64,000 nt of DNA from Parapedobacter composti (lineage in GTDB: Bacteria > Bacteroidota > Bacteroidia > Sphingobacteriales > Sphingobacteriaceae). Where the stretch lies: NCBI RefSeq assembly GCF_900112315.1, contig NZ_FOLL01000017.1, forward strand, positions 1 to 64,000, read 5' to 3'. Shown piece after piece: positions 1-9,126 of this stretch. The notes beneath the pieces were generated by a model, which was not told the origin of the DNA, ran no database searches, and saw only the letters and a list, made by a program, of their open reading frames with translations. How positions within the stretch are numbered: the first letter of the stretch is position 1; each line of letters begins with the position of its first letter. A program made the translations under genes and the position numbers.

Positions 1-95
1 AAAAATAAGCTTTTTTTAGGACAAACAAAAAAATCCCCGAAACTTTATCTGTATCGGGGATTCCTTTTCTTAATTGAGGCTTTTTAGACAGCCTC
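1..95. mobile_element. right end of an insertion sequence (partial)
   Basis: The reading frame of the leftward receptor gene stops resembling a TonB plug domain at about position 96. The adjoining sequence GAGGCTTTTTAGACAGCCTC (76-95) resembles the terminal repeats of IS1182/IS5-type elements in Bacteroidota. Inside it lies a hairpin terminator. No transposase is visible because the element continues beyond the window. The family assignment is from memory of such ends and is uncertain; the disruption of the receptor is the stronger part of the evidence. Confidence 0.6.
31..62 (-). terminator. intrinsic terminator inside the IS end, reading leftward
   Basis: ATCCCCGA and TCGGGGAT form an 8-bp stem around a 13-nt loop. 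On the minus strand the stem is followed by a run of T residues, so it would stop transcripts entering the element from the interrupted receptor gene. Terminators near IS ends commonly shield the transposase gene from outside transcription; that role is inferred here. Confidence 0.6.
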
Positions 96-760
96 TTATA
101 TACTTCAATACGCGCTATCATCGCCGGCGGAATATTGTTCAGATTGAATGAAGAGCCATAAGTTGAGATTTCTAATCCATCGATGAACACGCCGACCGAT
201 CCGCCTGTCATGCCATTCAGGTTATAGGTAACGCTTGAGCCCAGGCCACCGTTCTGCCGGACCCGCACACCTACCGCGCGATCCAGCAGTTCATTGGTGG
301 TCAAGTTCCGTAATGAAGCTTCTTTCGTTTCTACTACAGCAACCGCAAATCCCTGTGTTTCCAGCTCCCGCTTTACCGACTTCTGTTCAACGGCCACTTC
401 ATCAAGCTGCGTATCTCCTTTGGGCTCGGCAATGACGGTTGCCGTTTCCGCTGTGCGACGAATCCTTACCGTCAAGCGGGTCTTGTTGAGTTGGAGTGAG
501 GATACGACCAGGTGGTATGTACCATAAGGGATGCCATGAATGGCGTAACGCCCGTTTTTATCGGTAATTGCGCCGGTGTTCAGCTCCTCAATCGTCACGG
601 ATGCAGCTTCTACAGGGATGCCGTCGGTAGTCTTGACAACCCCGGAGAGGGTACCGGTCTGCGCTGCGCAAAGTGACCAGCTAAAAATGCACGCGATAAA
701 AATAGTGGAGCAATATTTCATCTGTAAATACAAACATTTAATATATTTGCCGCTCGGTTA

Positions 761-815
761 TTAAGATTTAATCTAAATACTTTTGTGTTGTGCGCCAAAA
801 TTAGAAATAATCTAA
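761..815. promoter_or_regulatory. Fur-like operators between the divergent receptor and PepSY genes
   Basis: TTAGAAATAATCTAA (801-815) has inverted 5-bp arms TTAGA/TCTAA, and AGATTTAATCT (764-774) is a second perfect short palindrome. Both share the TCTAAAT core typical of Fur boxes in this phylum. They flank a -7-like element TACTTTTG (778-785) that could serve the rightward gene. Control by a Fur-family repressor is inferred from the motif and from the two probable iron-uptake genes on either side. Confidence 0.5.
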
Positions 816-848
816 ATAATAAAAAGGGAAAAGAAAAAAAACTTGATT

Positions 849-2159
849 ATGCAACCGTCCAGCAATCGCAAACGCCGCCGGGAAGCGTGGCCGAAAATCC
901 GTAAAATTTTCAATGACATCCATCTGTGGGGTGGACTCATCAGTGGTATCGTGGTTATCGTGGTGTGTTTCAGCGGTACCATCTATACATATAATACCGA
1001 GCTCCGGGAGTTGGCAGCACCGCACCTGCATAAGGTGGAGGTGCCGCAGGGAGGTGTGCGGCTCCCGGCGGGCTCGCTGGCGAAGACGGTAGCTGAACTG
1101 GCCGGTGGCCGTGTCACGGCCGTAGCCATTCCGGCGGATTCGCGCCGTAGCTTTGAATATACCGTACGTACGGAGGATGATCACAGCCGCTTCGGAACAA
1201 CCTATTACGTGGACCCATATACGGGGCGACTTCTTGGAACCTCTAAGGAGGAGACAGCTGTGGGCAAGTTCATGGGCTATATGTTCAGCTTGCACCGCTG
1301 GTTGCTGCTGGATAAGATAGAAAAGCCCATCTTCGGTGAACTGCCCAACCGTACCTTGGGCAGCTATATTACGGGGGCTGCAACCATCCTGTTTACGTTA
1401 GGGGTCATTACCGGACTGGTCATCTGGTTTCCCCGCAAGCTGCGCACCTGGCGCCAAGGGTTGAAAATAAAATGGACCGGCGGCTGGAAGCGGCTCAACC
1501 ACGACTTGCATAACACATTGGCATTTTATTCGCTGATTTTTCTGTTCCTGATGGGCATTACGGGGCCGCAATGGTCATTTCCCTGGTATCGCGAGGGTTT
1601 GCAGAAGACACTGGGCACTTACCGGGAAGCGCCGGCCGGAAACCGTGGCGGGCCGGCAGGCGGCGGACAGCGCGGTGGGGGCCAGGGTGGTCCGCGTGAA
1701 GGGCGTGGGAGCGACGGCGGACGCGCGGAGGAAAGGGCTTCAGCATCTTTGCTGCCTATCGCCCGGTACCTGGAGGCGGCTGATGAGGTGTTGCCTTACC
1801 GGGGCGACTATCGCGTTATGTTTCCCGCCGGGGGCGATTCGGTACTGAGCATTATGAAAAACCGGGTGGGCTTCTTTGCTCCGGCTGCGGGCGACCAACT
1901 GAAGGTTAACGTAGCCACGGCCTCGGTCAGTGAGGTGAATATTTTCCGGGAGAAACCGCTTAATGAGCGTATCGCCGGGTCTATCAAAGCCCTGCATATC
2001 GGTAATGTGTATGGGCAGTTCACCAAATTGCTCTATTTCTTCGCCTGTTTGATAGCTACATCATTGCCGGTAACGGGGACACTGATTTGGCTGAATAAGA
2101 TGAAGAAGAAGCCGGCTAAAGGTGTCCGGCGTAAGCGAAAGCAGGCGCAGCCTGTATAG
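849..2159 (+). CDS. PepSY-associated transmembrane protein (PiuB/iron-regulated type)
   Basis: 436 residues from ATG 849; a TTG two codons upstream is less likely. The N-terminus has a TM helix (LWGGLISGIVVIVVCFSGTI) and a PepSY-like extracytoplasmic segment, then two further TM helices, a Gly/Arg-rich stretch near residues 262-294 and a last TM helix before a basic tail. This matches the COG3182 family of inner-membrane proteins found beside TonB-dependent siderophore receptors and thought to take part in ferric-siderophore reduction or release. It diverges from the broken receptor across a Fur-like region. The low-complexity insert lies in a periplasmic loop and is unusual. Family placement is good; the exact reaction is not known. 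Confidence 0.8.
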   Translation: MQPSSNRKRRREAWPKIRKIFNDIHLWGGLISGIVVIVVCFSGTIYTYNTELRELAAPHLHKVEVPQGGVRLPAGSLAKTVAELAGGRVTAVAIPADSRRSFEYTVRTEDDHSRFGTTYYVDPYTGRLLGTSKEETAVGKFMGYMFSLHRWLLLDKIEKPIFGELPNRTLGSYITGAATILFTLGVITGLVIWFPRKLRTWRQGLKIKWTGGWKRLNHDLHNTLAFYSLIFLFLMGITGPQWSFPWYREGLQKTLGTYREAPAGNRGGPAGGGQRGGGQGGPREGRGSDGGRAEERASASLLPIARYLEAADEVLPYRGDYRVMFPAGGDSVLSIMKNRVGFFAPAAGDQLKVNVATASVSEVNIFREKPLNERIAGSIKALHIGNVYGQFTKLLYFFACLIATSLPVTGTLIWLNKMKKKPAKGVRRKRKQAQPV

Positions 2160-2172
2160 AAATGTTGGGATT

Positions 2173-3561
2173 GTGGTGCTTAGTGTATTCAAAGCGTATA
2201 AACCGTATTATCTAAGTACGTTGGCCCTTGCCGGTCCGGTAATTGTCTCCCAGATGGGGCATATGCTGGTCCAGACGGCCGATAGCATCGTGGTTGGGCA
2301 TTTTGCCGGAACGGTACCGCTTGCGGCCGTCTCGCTGGTGCACAGTGTATTCATGATTGTGCTGGTTATCGGCTTGGGTATCGCTTATGGGCTTACGCCA
2401 TTGATTGCTCAGGAAAATGGCCGGAAGAATTATGCAGAATGCGGCGTCTTGCTGGCTAACAGTCTATGGATAAATGCGTTTTCCGGCGTTTTGCTGTTCT
2501 GCACGGTGTATTTCGGATCGATGGCTGCCATCGATCACCTGGGGCAGGACCCGGCGGTGGTGGCAGAGGCTAAGCCGTATCTGTTCATACTCAGCCTGTC
2601 TATCTTACCGCTGATGGTCTTTAACGCGTTCAAGCAGTTTGCAGAAGGGCTTGGGTTCACCCGGCAGGCGATGAACATCACCATCTGGGGTAATGTGCTC
2701 AATATTATTTTGTCGGTTATTTTGGTCAAGGGAATGTTCGGTATTGCCCCGATGGGGATAAGCGGGGTAGGATACGCGACGTTGGTTGACCGTTGCCTCA
2801 TGGCTGTGATTATGGGAGTATACGTCTTCCGGTCGGTCCACTTCAAGCGCTACCTGAAACGGTTCAGCCTGCGTCATATGGATAGGGTGAGGTGTTCAGG
2901 CATCCTGAAAATCGGGGCACCGGTAGCCATGCAGTATGTGTTTGAAGTGGGGGCGTTTGCTGCCGCGGCAGTTATTGCCGGAACCATCGGCGCCAATGAG
3001 CAGGCGGCACACCAAGTGGCAATTACCCTTGCGGCGACGACTTATATGATGGCCAGCGGAATCGCATCCGCGGCAACCATAAAAACAGGAAACAGTTACG
3101 GACGGCAGCATATCGCCCGCCTCAGGCGCTTCGCTGCCTCAAGCTACCATATTGTATTGGTATTCATGGGTATCTGCGCACTGCTGTTTATGTTGTTGAA
3201 CCGGTATTTGCCATGGATTTTTACAGGCGATGCCGTGGTTATCGGTATTGCAGCCCAGTTGTTGGTCATTGCTGGATTATTTCAGCTTTTTGACGGAACA
3301 CAGGTGGTCGGACTGGGTATACTGCGGGGGGTGGGCGATGTAAACATCCCCACGTTCATTACGTTCTTTTCCTATTGGGTTATCGGGCTGCCGGGGGCTT
3401 ACTTCCTGGGTATTACCTTAGGCTTGGGTGTTTCAGGTGTCTGGTACGGACTTACGCTCGGGTTGCTAACCTCATCACTGCTGCTTTACCTGCGTTATCG
3501 CCGGGTTGTCAAATCGCTCGGTTCACATCCCAGTTTTCCAGGTAATCCGCCACACGTTTAA
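2173..3561 (+). CDS. MATE family efflux transporter
   Basis: About 462 residues and roughly 12 hydrophobic helices. It contains family-typical stretches such as GPVIVSQMGHMLVQTADSIVVGHFAG near the N-terminus (split here for reading: GPVIVSQMGHML, then VQTADSIVVGHFAG) and an internal repeat of the same fold in the second half (GAPVAMQYVFEVGAFAAAAV). MATE proteins export cationic drugs or metabolites using Na+ or H+. No ATG lies in frame near the start: the frame opens at GTG 2122 inside the PepSY gene, but the family start aligns best with GTG 2173 or 2176. The 3' end overlaps the convergent E2 gene by 53 bp. Substrate unknown. Confidence 0.85.
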   Translation: MVLSVFKAYKPYYLSTLALAGPVIVSQMGHMLVQTADSIVVGHFAGTVPLAAVSLVHSVFMIVLVIGLGIAYGLTPLIAQENGRKNYAECGVLLANSLWINAFSGVLLFCTVYFGSMAAIDHLGQDPAVVAEAKPYLFILSLSILPLMVFNAFKQFAEGLGFTRQAMNITIWGNVLNIILSVILVKGMFGIAPMGISGVGYATLVDRCLMAVIMGVYVFRSVHFKRYLKRFSLRHMDRVRCSGILKIGAPVAMQYVFEVGAFAAAAVIAGTIGANEQAAHQVAITLAATTYMMASGIASAATIKTGNSYGRQHIARLRRFAASSYHIVLVFMGICALLFMLLNRYLPWIFTGDAVVIGIAAQLLVIAGLFQLFDGTQVVGLGILRGVGDVNIPTFITFFSYWVIGLPGAYFLGITLGLGVSGVWYGLTLGLLTSSLLLYLRYRRVVKSLGSHPSFPGNPPHV

Positions 3562-4855
3562 CGAAGCGCCCACCTAATGCACCGTCTACCACGCGGTGAT
3601 CATACGAAAGCGAAAGGTACATCTTGTGCCGGATGCCAATCATGTCGCCGAATTCCGTTTCGATGACTGCCGGCTTCTTGGTGATGGTACCCACGGCCAG
3701 AATGGCTACTTGGGGCTGGTTGATGATAGGGGTGCCCATAATGTTTCCGAACGCGCCGATGTTGGTCAACGTAAAGGTGCCACCCTGAGTATCATCGGGT
3801 TTCAATTGATTGGCCCGTGCCCGGTTTGCCAAGTCATTTACCGCTTTGCTCAGGCCCACGAGGCTCAGTTGGTCTGCATTTTTAATAACCGGTACAATAA
3901 GGTTGCCCGAGGGCAGCGCCGTTGCCATGCCGACATTGATGTTGCGTTTTTTGATAATCTGGGTTCCGCTCACCGAGATGTTAACCATCGGGAAGTCCTT
4001 GAGCGCCTTGCTCACGGCTTCTATGAAGATCGGAGTGAACGTAATCTTTTCGCCTTCTCGTTTTTCATAAGCAGTCTTTACCTTATTCCGCCAGTTCACG
4101 AGGTTGGTTACGTCGGCTTCTACAAACGAACATACATGGGGCGAGGTCTGTACGCTTTTAACCATGTGGTCTGCAATCAGACGTCGCATGCGATCCATCT
4201 CTATAATTTCGTCGCCAGACGACAATACCGTGGGGCCGGCTTGCGGCGTTACAGCCGCAGCTTCGGGGCGGGTCTGTTCGTCGCTTACGGTTTTAGGAGG
4301 TTCAACGGCTTGTTTCTGCTCGCCTTTCTTTGTTACGTAATCCAGAATGTCTTGCTTGGTAACCCGGCCGTCGCTGCCGGTTCCGGTGATGGCATCCAGT
4401 TCTTCTGCAGAGATGCCTTCTTGTGCGGCTATATTTCTGACCAGCGGAGAGTAAAAGCGTGATGAGGAACCATGGGCCAGCTGCGGTTCGGATGGCGGTA
4501 ACTGGTTTATGCCGGGTATGGCCGTGTCTTGGGCTCCGTCATCGGGTGCCGCCGTTTCAGCCGCGATTGGGGCAACGTCGGTTTGGTCGTTTGCCGCGGT
4601 TTCCGCCGTTTCGCTGGATACCTCAATAATGGCAATGATCTCGCCCACCCGGGCTACCGTATTTTCGGCAAAGAGCTGCTCTTTCAGAACACCCGCCACC
4701 GGCGAAGGAACATCAGAATCCACCTTATCTGTGGCAATTTCCAGTACCGCTTCATCTTCTTCCACGTGATCGCCGGGCTGCTTAAGCCATTTTACCACGG
4801 TTGCTTCCGATACGCTTTCACCCATCCGGGGCAGTTGTAAGTTATACGTTGCCAT
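3509..4855 (-). CDS. 2-oxoacid dehydrogenase complex E2, dihydrolipoyl acyltransferase
   Basis: 448 residues from ATG 4853-4855 (MATYNLQLPRMGESV), preferred over an ATG 11 codons upstream because the lipoyl domain begins there. Domains in order: lipoyl domain (residues 1-78, lipoyl-lysine in EIATDKVD), an acidic Ala/Thr-rich linker, an E3/E1-binding domain (SPLVRNIAAQEGIS...GSDGRVTKQDIL), a second linker and the catalytic acyltransferase domain with SYDHRVVDG near the C-terminus. It forms the core of a pyruvate, 2-oxoglutarate or branched-chain oxoacid dehydrogenase. The single lipoyl domain and sequence style fit the branched-chain/generic type, but E1 is not adjacent, so the substrate is open. 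Confidence 0.93.
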   Translation of the reverse strand: MATYNLQLPRMGESVSEATVVKWLKQPGDHVEEDEAVLEIATDKVDSDVPSPVAGVLKEQLFAENTVARVGEIIAIIEVSSETAETAANDQTDVAPIAAETAAPDDGAQDTAIPGINQLPPSEPQLAHGSSSRFYSPLVRNIAAQEGISAEELDAITGTGSDGRVTKQDILDYVTKKGEQKQAVEPPKTVSDEQTRPEAAAVTPQAGPTVLSSGDEIIEMDRMRRLIADHMVKSVQTSPHVCSFVEADVTNLVNWRNKVKTAYEKREGEKITFTPIFIEAVSKALKDFPMVNISVSGTQIIKKRNINVGMATALPSGNLIVPVIKNADQLSLVGLSKAVNDLANRARANQLKPDDTQGGTFTLTNIGAFGNIMGTPIINQPQVAILAVGTITKKPAVIETEFGDMIGIRHKMYLSLSYDHRVVDGALGGRFVKRVADYLENWDVNRAI

Positions 4856-5035
4856 AATCCGTTTTATATATTTGCCGCCAAGCTGCAATGCCGGTGTATC
4901 GCATGGCTTGCTGCTTGGAACCGGCCTAAGTTACATAAATAATTGATTAAAAATAAAAGCACGGAATTTTATTTTGATAAACAGGTTGTTTTCGTAATTT
5001 AAGAAGTTCAAACGGGCGATTTGCAGTTTATCGAA

Positions 5036-6280
5036 TCACCCCTCTGCGTTCAGCAGCTGCCACAGCATGAACAGCGCCGCCGCTGACGCACGCTCGATAT
5101 TAATTGCGCGGTCTTGGCCAAACAGGTGCTTGCGGGCAACCACCTGTTGCTTGCCTGCTACGGCTATCCATACCAGTCCCACCGGTTTTTCCGGGGTGCC
5201 GCCGTCCGGTCCGGCGATGCCGCTGACGGCTATGGCATAATCCACATGAAAACGGGCCTGTGCGCCCAGCGCCATCTCCCGTACGGTGGCCTCACTCACG
5301 GCGCCATGGCGCTGGAGGGTTTCTTCCTTGACGCCAAGCAACGCTTTCTTCGTGGCGTTGGAATATGTCACCGCAGCCCCTTCGAATACGGCGCTGCTTC
5401 CGGGCAGTGCAGTGATAAGCCGGGCGATGTTACCGCCCGTACAACTTTCTGCGGTGGCCAGGTTTACCCCTTGTTGCTGCATACGGTCCCGTATTAACGC
5501 TTCAAGGGAAGTGTCTTCATCGGCAATGAAATATTCGCCCAGCCGCTGTTGTATGGCCGCCGCGATGGCATGTGTTTCCGCTTTCAAAGCCGCGGTGTCT
5601 TTCCCGGCCGCCGTAAGGCGCAGGCGCACGAAACCCGGCTTAGGTAAGTAAGCGAGACGGATATGCGGGGGAAGCGCCGCTTCGATGTCGGCAATTTTTT
5701 CGGCAAGGAAAGACTCGCCGATGCCGGCCGTCAATACCGTATGGTGCCACAGGGGCCGCCTGCCTTCAACATGTATAAGCCGCGGAAGTACGCGCTCTTG
5801 CATGATATGCTTCATCTCAAATGGCACGCCGGGCATGACCACGTAAGGCTTACCCTTATGTACCATCCACATGCCGGGGGCCGTACCTTGTTCATTGAAA
5901 AGCACCTCGCATCCGTCCAATACATCGGCCTGTTGACGGTTCAGGTCAAGCATGGGGCGTCCGCTCCGTGCAAAAATCGCTTCCACGTGGCTCAGTACGG
6001 CAGGGTCACGGCGGAGGCCGCAATTAAAATATGCAGCCAATGCCTGTTTGGTGATATCGTCTTTGGTGGGGCCCAGTCCACCCGTCACCAACACCAGATC
6101 GGCGCGGCCAGATGCCAGCGTCAGCGCCACGATGATATCCGTTGAATCATCAGCCACGGAACTGACCTGCTTTACGGTGATGCCTATTGTGTTGAGCTGC
6201 TGGGCTATCCAAGCCGAATTGGTGTCTATGATTTGGCCGATGAGTATTTCATCGCCTATGGTAATGATTTCAGCTTGCAT
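5036..6280 (-). CDS. cinA: CinA family nicotinamide-nucleotide amidohydrolase / competence-damage protein
   Basis: 414 residues, the full length of the two-domain family. The N-terminal MoCF-like domain starts with EIITIGDEILIGQIIDTN and has VTGGLGPTKDDITKQALA. The C-terminal PncC-type amidohydrolase domain has TAESCTGGNIARL and GIAGPDGGTPEKPVGLVW. The C-terminal domain deamidates NMN in pyridine-nucleotide recycling; the N-terminal domain is an ADP-ribose/COG1058 pyrophosphatase in studied members. It begins 2 nt after the end of the LptD-like gene on the same strand, so the two are probably co-transcribed. Confidence 0.95.
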   Translation of the reverse strand: MQAEIITIGDEILIGQIIDTNSAWIAQQLNTIGITVKQVSSVADDSTDIIVALTLASGRADLVLVTGGLGPTKDDITKQALAAYFNCGLRRDPAVLSHVEAIFARSGRPMLDLNRQQADVLDGCEVLFNEQGTAPGMWMVHKGKPYVVMPGVPFEMKHIMQERVLPRLIHVEGRRPLWHHTVLTAGIGESFLAEKIADIEAALPPHIRLAYLPKPGFVRLRLTAAGKDTAALKAETHAIAAAIQQRLGEYFIADEDTSLEALIRDRMQQQGVNLATAESCTGGNIARLITALPGSSAVFEGAAVTYSNATKKALLGVKEETLQRHGAVSEATVREMALGAQARFHVDYAIAVSGIAGPDGGTPEKPVGLVWIAVAGKQQVVARKHLFGQDRAINIERASAAALFMLWQLLNAEG

Positions 6281-6282
6281 GC

Positions 6283-8955
6283 TTAGAATCCCCCGAAGTT
6301 GTCATTGCGTTTGGTCAATTTCAAATCCTGTAAGATGGAAGCCTTGGCCCGGATGGTCACGTTGTAACTTTGGAACCGCCCGAACGGCACCCAGCCGAAC
6401 GACATATCCCAGCAATGCAGGTCGCGGTAGATGCTGAACCGTGTCAGGGATATTTCCTTCTGCCGGAAGTCATAGCCCGAATTGAATTGGACCTTCCATT
6501 TAGGTGTAAGACTGAAGTCGCCATGTATGTTGAGCGTAGCTGTTATGTTTGATCGGACACCCAGGTTGGAATACTGGAAGCTGAACGATCCGGCCAGGTT
6601 CCAGGGGATATTGAAATCGACAAAAGCATTCGGATCCCTGCTGATACGCGCCAGTGCCTGCTGCTGTTCAGGCGTCATGCTTGCCCGCTGGTTGTCCAGC
6701 GAATCGAGGCCCTGCTGTCGGTTTTGGTTGGCCTGCGGATTAAAGCTGTAGTCGAACGACAGGCCAAAATTGGTCAGTCGCGCCAGCTGCCCGTCCTGAA
6801 GGGCAAACCGGTTAACCCGGCGACCCAACTGCGTATCGAAACTATACGGATCGAACGTTCCGTTGAAGTTAATGTTGATTTTTTGATTGAACAGGGCAGT
6901 ACGGCCCGAAAAGTTGATGTTCGACAGCTTAAACGAGTCTGCCACAAAGTTGTAATTACCGCTGAAGGTAAGCCCCTGGAGGATAGGAATCTTTTTAATG
7001 CCGCCGTCAGTCGTATCTTTCTTGCTTATTACTTTGGCCTCGATATTATTATCCACGGAAAAGCCGATGCCCATGGAACGGCCGCTTCCGGGCGACCCGA
7101 AGATGCCGCCCTCGAAGATGGAGTATATCGATTCCCTGCCCTGGGCGTTGACAAACGAACGGTAGAACCCATACAGCGGATCAGAAAAGTCCGGCCGGTA
7201 GTTAAAGTTTACGGATGGCGTAATCACATGGCGCATGGCCTGTATCTTGCCCATTTTGGGGTACATCCCGTAAATTTTCGTCGATAGGCCGGTAGACATG
7301 GAGTAGTCATAAGCCCTGTTGAATCCCGGCACCGTATCCCTCACTTCTTCAAACCCACCGGGTGTATTGTCCAGTCTGCGGCGGTAGCTTTGCAGGTACC
7401 AGCGTTCGGTATACGATACGCTCGTGTTGAACTGAAAATACTTCATTACATTCAACGATAGGTTTATCGGAATTTGGTGCTGGAAGCCGTTTTGGAACTT
7501 TTCGAGTGTTTCGCGGCTGAACAAGCCCGCTTCCTGTGCGGTCACCGAATTACGCCCCTGCAAGGAATATCCCATAGTGATGCGTTGATACCATTTCTGC
7601 TCGCCCACGCGGTCTTTCGAGTCAAATGGGTTGAATGACGAGACGTTCAGTGAAAAGGTGGGCAGTTCCAAAAACACTTCATTGCGCGTCATGTCCTGCC
7701 GGTGGCTGAGACTGGAGGTGAAATTTACCTTGCCGTCGGCGAAGGTCTTGCCATAGCTGATGCTGGATGACATATTGTTGCGTGTCAACTGCTCGTAGTT
7801 ATACGTAGCCCCGGCGGCAGTATTCTGGAAATACGAGCTGGTACCGAAATTAACATTCGCGCTGAACGTCGTGCCCGGATTGGCCTCCTGCCGTTGGCTG
7901 TGGTTCCACGTCACGTTGAAGTCTTTGGTTGATCGGTATTGGCTTGTACCTTCCACGCCGTTTTTGGTATTGGCATAACGGATATTGAACCCCCCGTCAA
8001 ACTTATAGTTTACACGGTAATTCGACAGGATGGATGCCTCATAAGAACCCTTTGAATACATGGTGCCCCGGATTTCACTGTCCCAGTAATCGTTGAAAGC
8101 AAGGTACCAGCCGATATCGCGCATGAAGAATCCCCGGGAAAATTCTTCGCCGAAGGTCGGGAAAAGGAATCCGGAGGCCCGTTTATCCGGCTTTGGGAAA
8201 AAGCCGAAAGGAATGGCAACAAACTGGAGCGGCACGTTCTCCATGACCAGGTACGCGGGCCCCGCGATGATCTGGTTTTCGGTGACGATGCCTTTGCTGA
8301 TATGGATGCCGAAGTGCGTGTGGGGCTGTGGCAGGTTGCATGTGCTGTACATCCCGTGGAACAGTGACATCTCGTTGTACACGTTTTTGCGGATTTTGCT
8401 TGCCTGGATAAACCCACCGTCAACCTCGGTAAAGATACCGAATGCATTGCCGTTTTTTGTTTCAAAGTCGTACCGCAGAGAATCCACCACCTTGGGCGAT
8501 TCGTTGGGGAAGATAACCACCGGCCGGCCGATATATCTGCCGTTATTGTCATACCTGCCCCGGGCAAACACTTCATTCGTGTTTTGGTCTATTTCGATAT
8601 AATCAGCAGCGAGTTCAAAATCTTCATACTTGATTTTGGCTTCGCCATACAGGTAAACCATGTTGGTTTTCAGGAGTGTGACTTGGGAATCGGCAGCCAC
8701 AATGCTGACAACGGCATTCAGCCCGTCGTCGGCTCGGCGAACGGTATCCTTATCGGCCGCCAGCGAATCGGTCACCAGCGAATCAGCCGTCAGCGAATCA
8801 GCCGTCAGCGAATCCATCACCAGCGAATCAGTCAGTGTACTGCGGGTGGTGTCAGCTCGGGGAATTTCCTGCCCATATACCGAAAAGGCCGGAAATGCCG
8901 TTATAATTAATAAAATATACGAAAAAAAAGCAGCAACTGACTTCAAATTTGACAA
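6283..8955 (-). CDS. lptD: LptD-like outer-membrane LPS-assembly protein
   Basis: 890 residues with a signal peptide (ending near FSVYGQ). A Ser/Asp/Leu-rich linker of about 30 residues follows, made of five-residue repeats of the DSLxx type. Next come an OstA/LptA-like beta-jellyroll segment (LYGEAKIKYEDFELAADYIEID, split: LYGEAKIKYEDF and ELAADYIEIDQN) and a long beta-barrel ending in an aromatic residue (NDNFGGF). This is the Bacteroidota version of LptD, which inserts LPS into the outer leaflet of the outer membrane. It is followed at once by cinA and diverges from the amidase gene. A -7 motif TAATTTTG on the minus strand (8998-8991) is a candidate promoter. Confidence 0.85.
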   Translation of the reverse strand: MSNLKSVAAFFSYILLIITAFPAFSVYGQEIPRADTTRSTLTDSLVMDSLTADSLTADSLVTDSLAADKDTVRRADDGLNAVVSIVAADSQVTLLKTNMVYLYGEAKIKYEDFELAADYIEIDQNTNEVFARGRYDNNGRYIGRPVVIFPNESPKVVDSLRYDFETKNGNAFGIFTEVDGGFIQASKIRKNVYNEMSLFHGMYSTCNLPQPHTHFGIHISKGIVTENQIIAGPAYLVMENVPLQFVAIPFGFFPKPDKRASGFLFPTFGEEFSRGFFMRDIGWYLAFNDYWDSEIRGTMYSKGSYEASILSNYRVNYKFDGGFNIRYANTKNGVEGTSQYRSTKDFNVTWNHSQRQEANPGTTFSANVNFGTSSYFQNTAAGATYNYEQLTRNNMSSSISYGKTFADGKVNFTSSLSHRQDMTRNEVFLELPTFSLNVSSFNPFDSKDRVGEQKWYQRITMGYSLQGRNSVTAQEAGLFSRETLEKFQNGFQHQIPINLSLNVMKYFQFNTSVSYTERWYLQSYRRRLDNTPGGFEEVRDTVPGFNRAYDYSMSTGLSTKIYGMYPKMGKIQAMRHVITPSVNFNYRPDFSDPLYGFYRSFVNAQGRESIYSIFEGGIFGSPGSGRSMGIGFSVDNNIEAKVISKKDTTDGGIKKIPILQGLTFSGNYNFVADSFKLSNINFSGRTALFNQKININFNGTFDPYSFDTQLGRRVNRFALQDGQLARLTNFGLSFDYSFNPQANQNRQQGLDSLDNQRASMTPEQQQALARISRDPNAFVDFNIPWNLAGSFSFQYSNLGVRSNITATLNIHGDFSLTPKWKVQFNSGYDFRQKEISLTRFSIYRDLHCWDMSFGWVPFGRFQSYNVTIRAKASILQDLKLTKRNDNFGGF
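8750..8840 (-). repeat. 15-nt tandem repeats inside the LptD-like gene
   Basis: The unit AGCGAATCAGCCGTC and close variants recur about six times in frame. They encode a Thr/Ala/Val-Asp-Ser-Leu linker between the signal peptide and the jellyroll domain. Such short in-frame repeats can gain or lose copies by slippage without breaking the frame. Confidence 0.85.
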
Positions 8956-9126
8956 CGAATATTATTTTTGCAATAAATCGGAATTGTGCACAAAATTAAT
9001 TAAAATAGTTAGGATTTTTGTGTTTTCAAATCTATTCATACATGGTGGTATCCCTAATAAAAACGGGAAGTATATCCAATGTGTGACACCATGGTTGACG
9101 ATGACAGCAGACCCTATTGTAACGAC

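Larger units (their letters stand above)
1..721 (-). pseudogene. TonB-dependent receptor, N-terminal part, interrupted by an IS
   Basis: The frame starts at ATG 719-721 on the minus strand and has a signal peptide ending in LCAAQ. A carboxypeptidase-regulatory-like domain follows (TGTLSGVVKTTDG, ITDKNGRYAI). Next comes the start of a plug domain (ELLDRAVGVRVRQNGGLG, VFIDGLEIS, ARIEVYK). Such receptors normally run 700-800 residues; here about 208 host-encoded residues remain before the sequence passes at about position 96 into the IS end and continues open as unrelated residues to the window edge. Family members import siderophores, haem or other ligands across the outer membrane. The divergent PepSY gene and a Fur-like palindrome suggest iron. 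Probably inactive. Confidence 0.75.

Noticed and set aside
3596..4462. 288-codon open frame on the plus strand
   Set aside because: Antisense shadow of the E2 gene, whose lipoyl and catalytic domains are clear.
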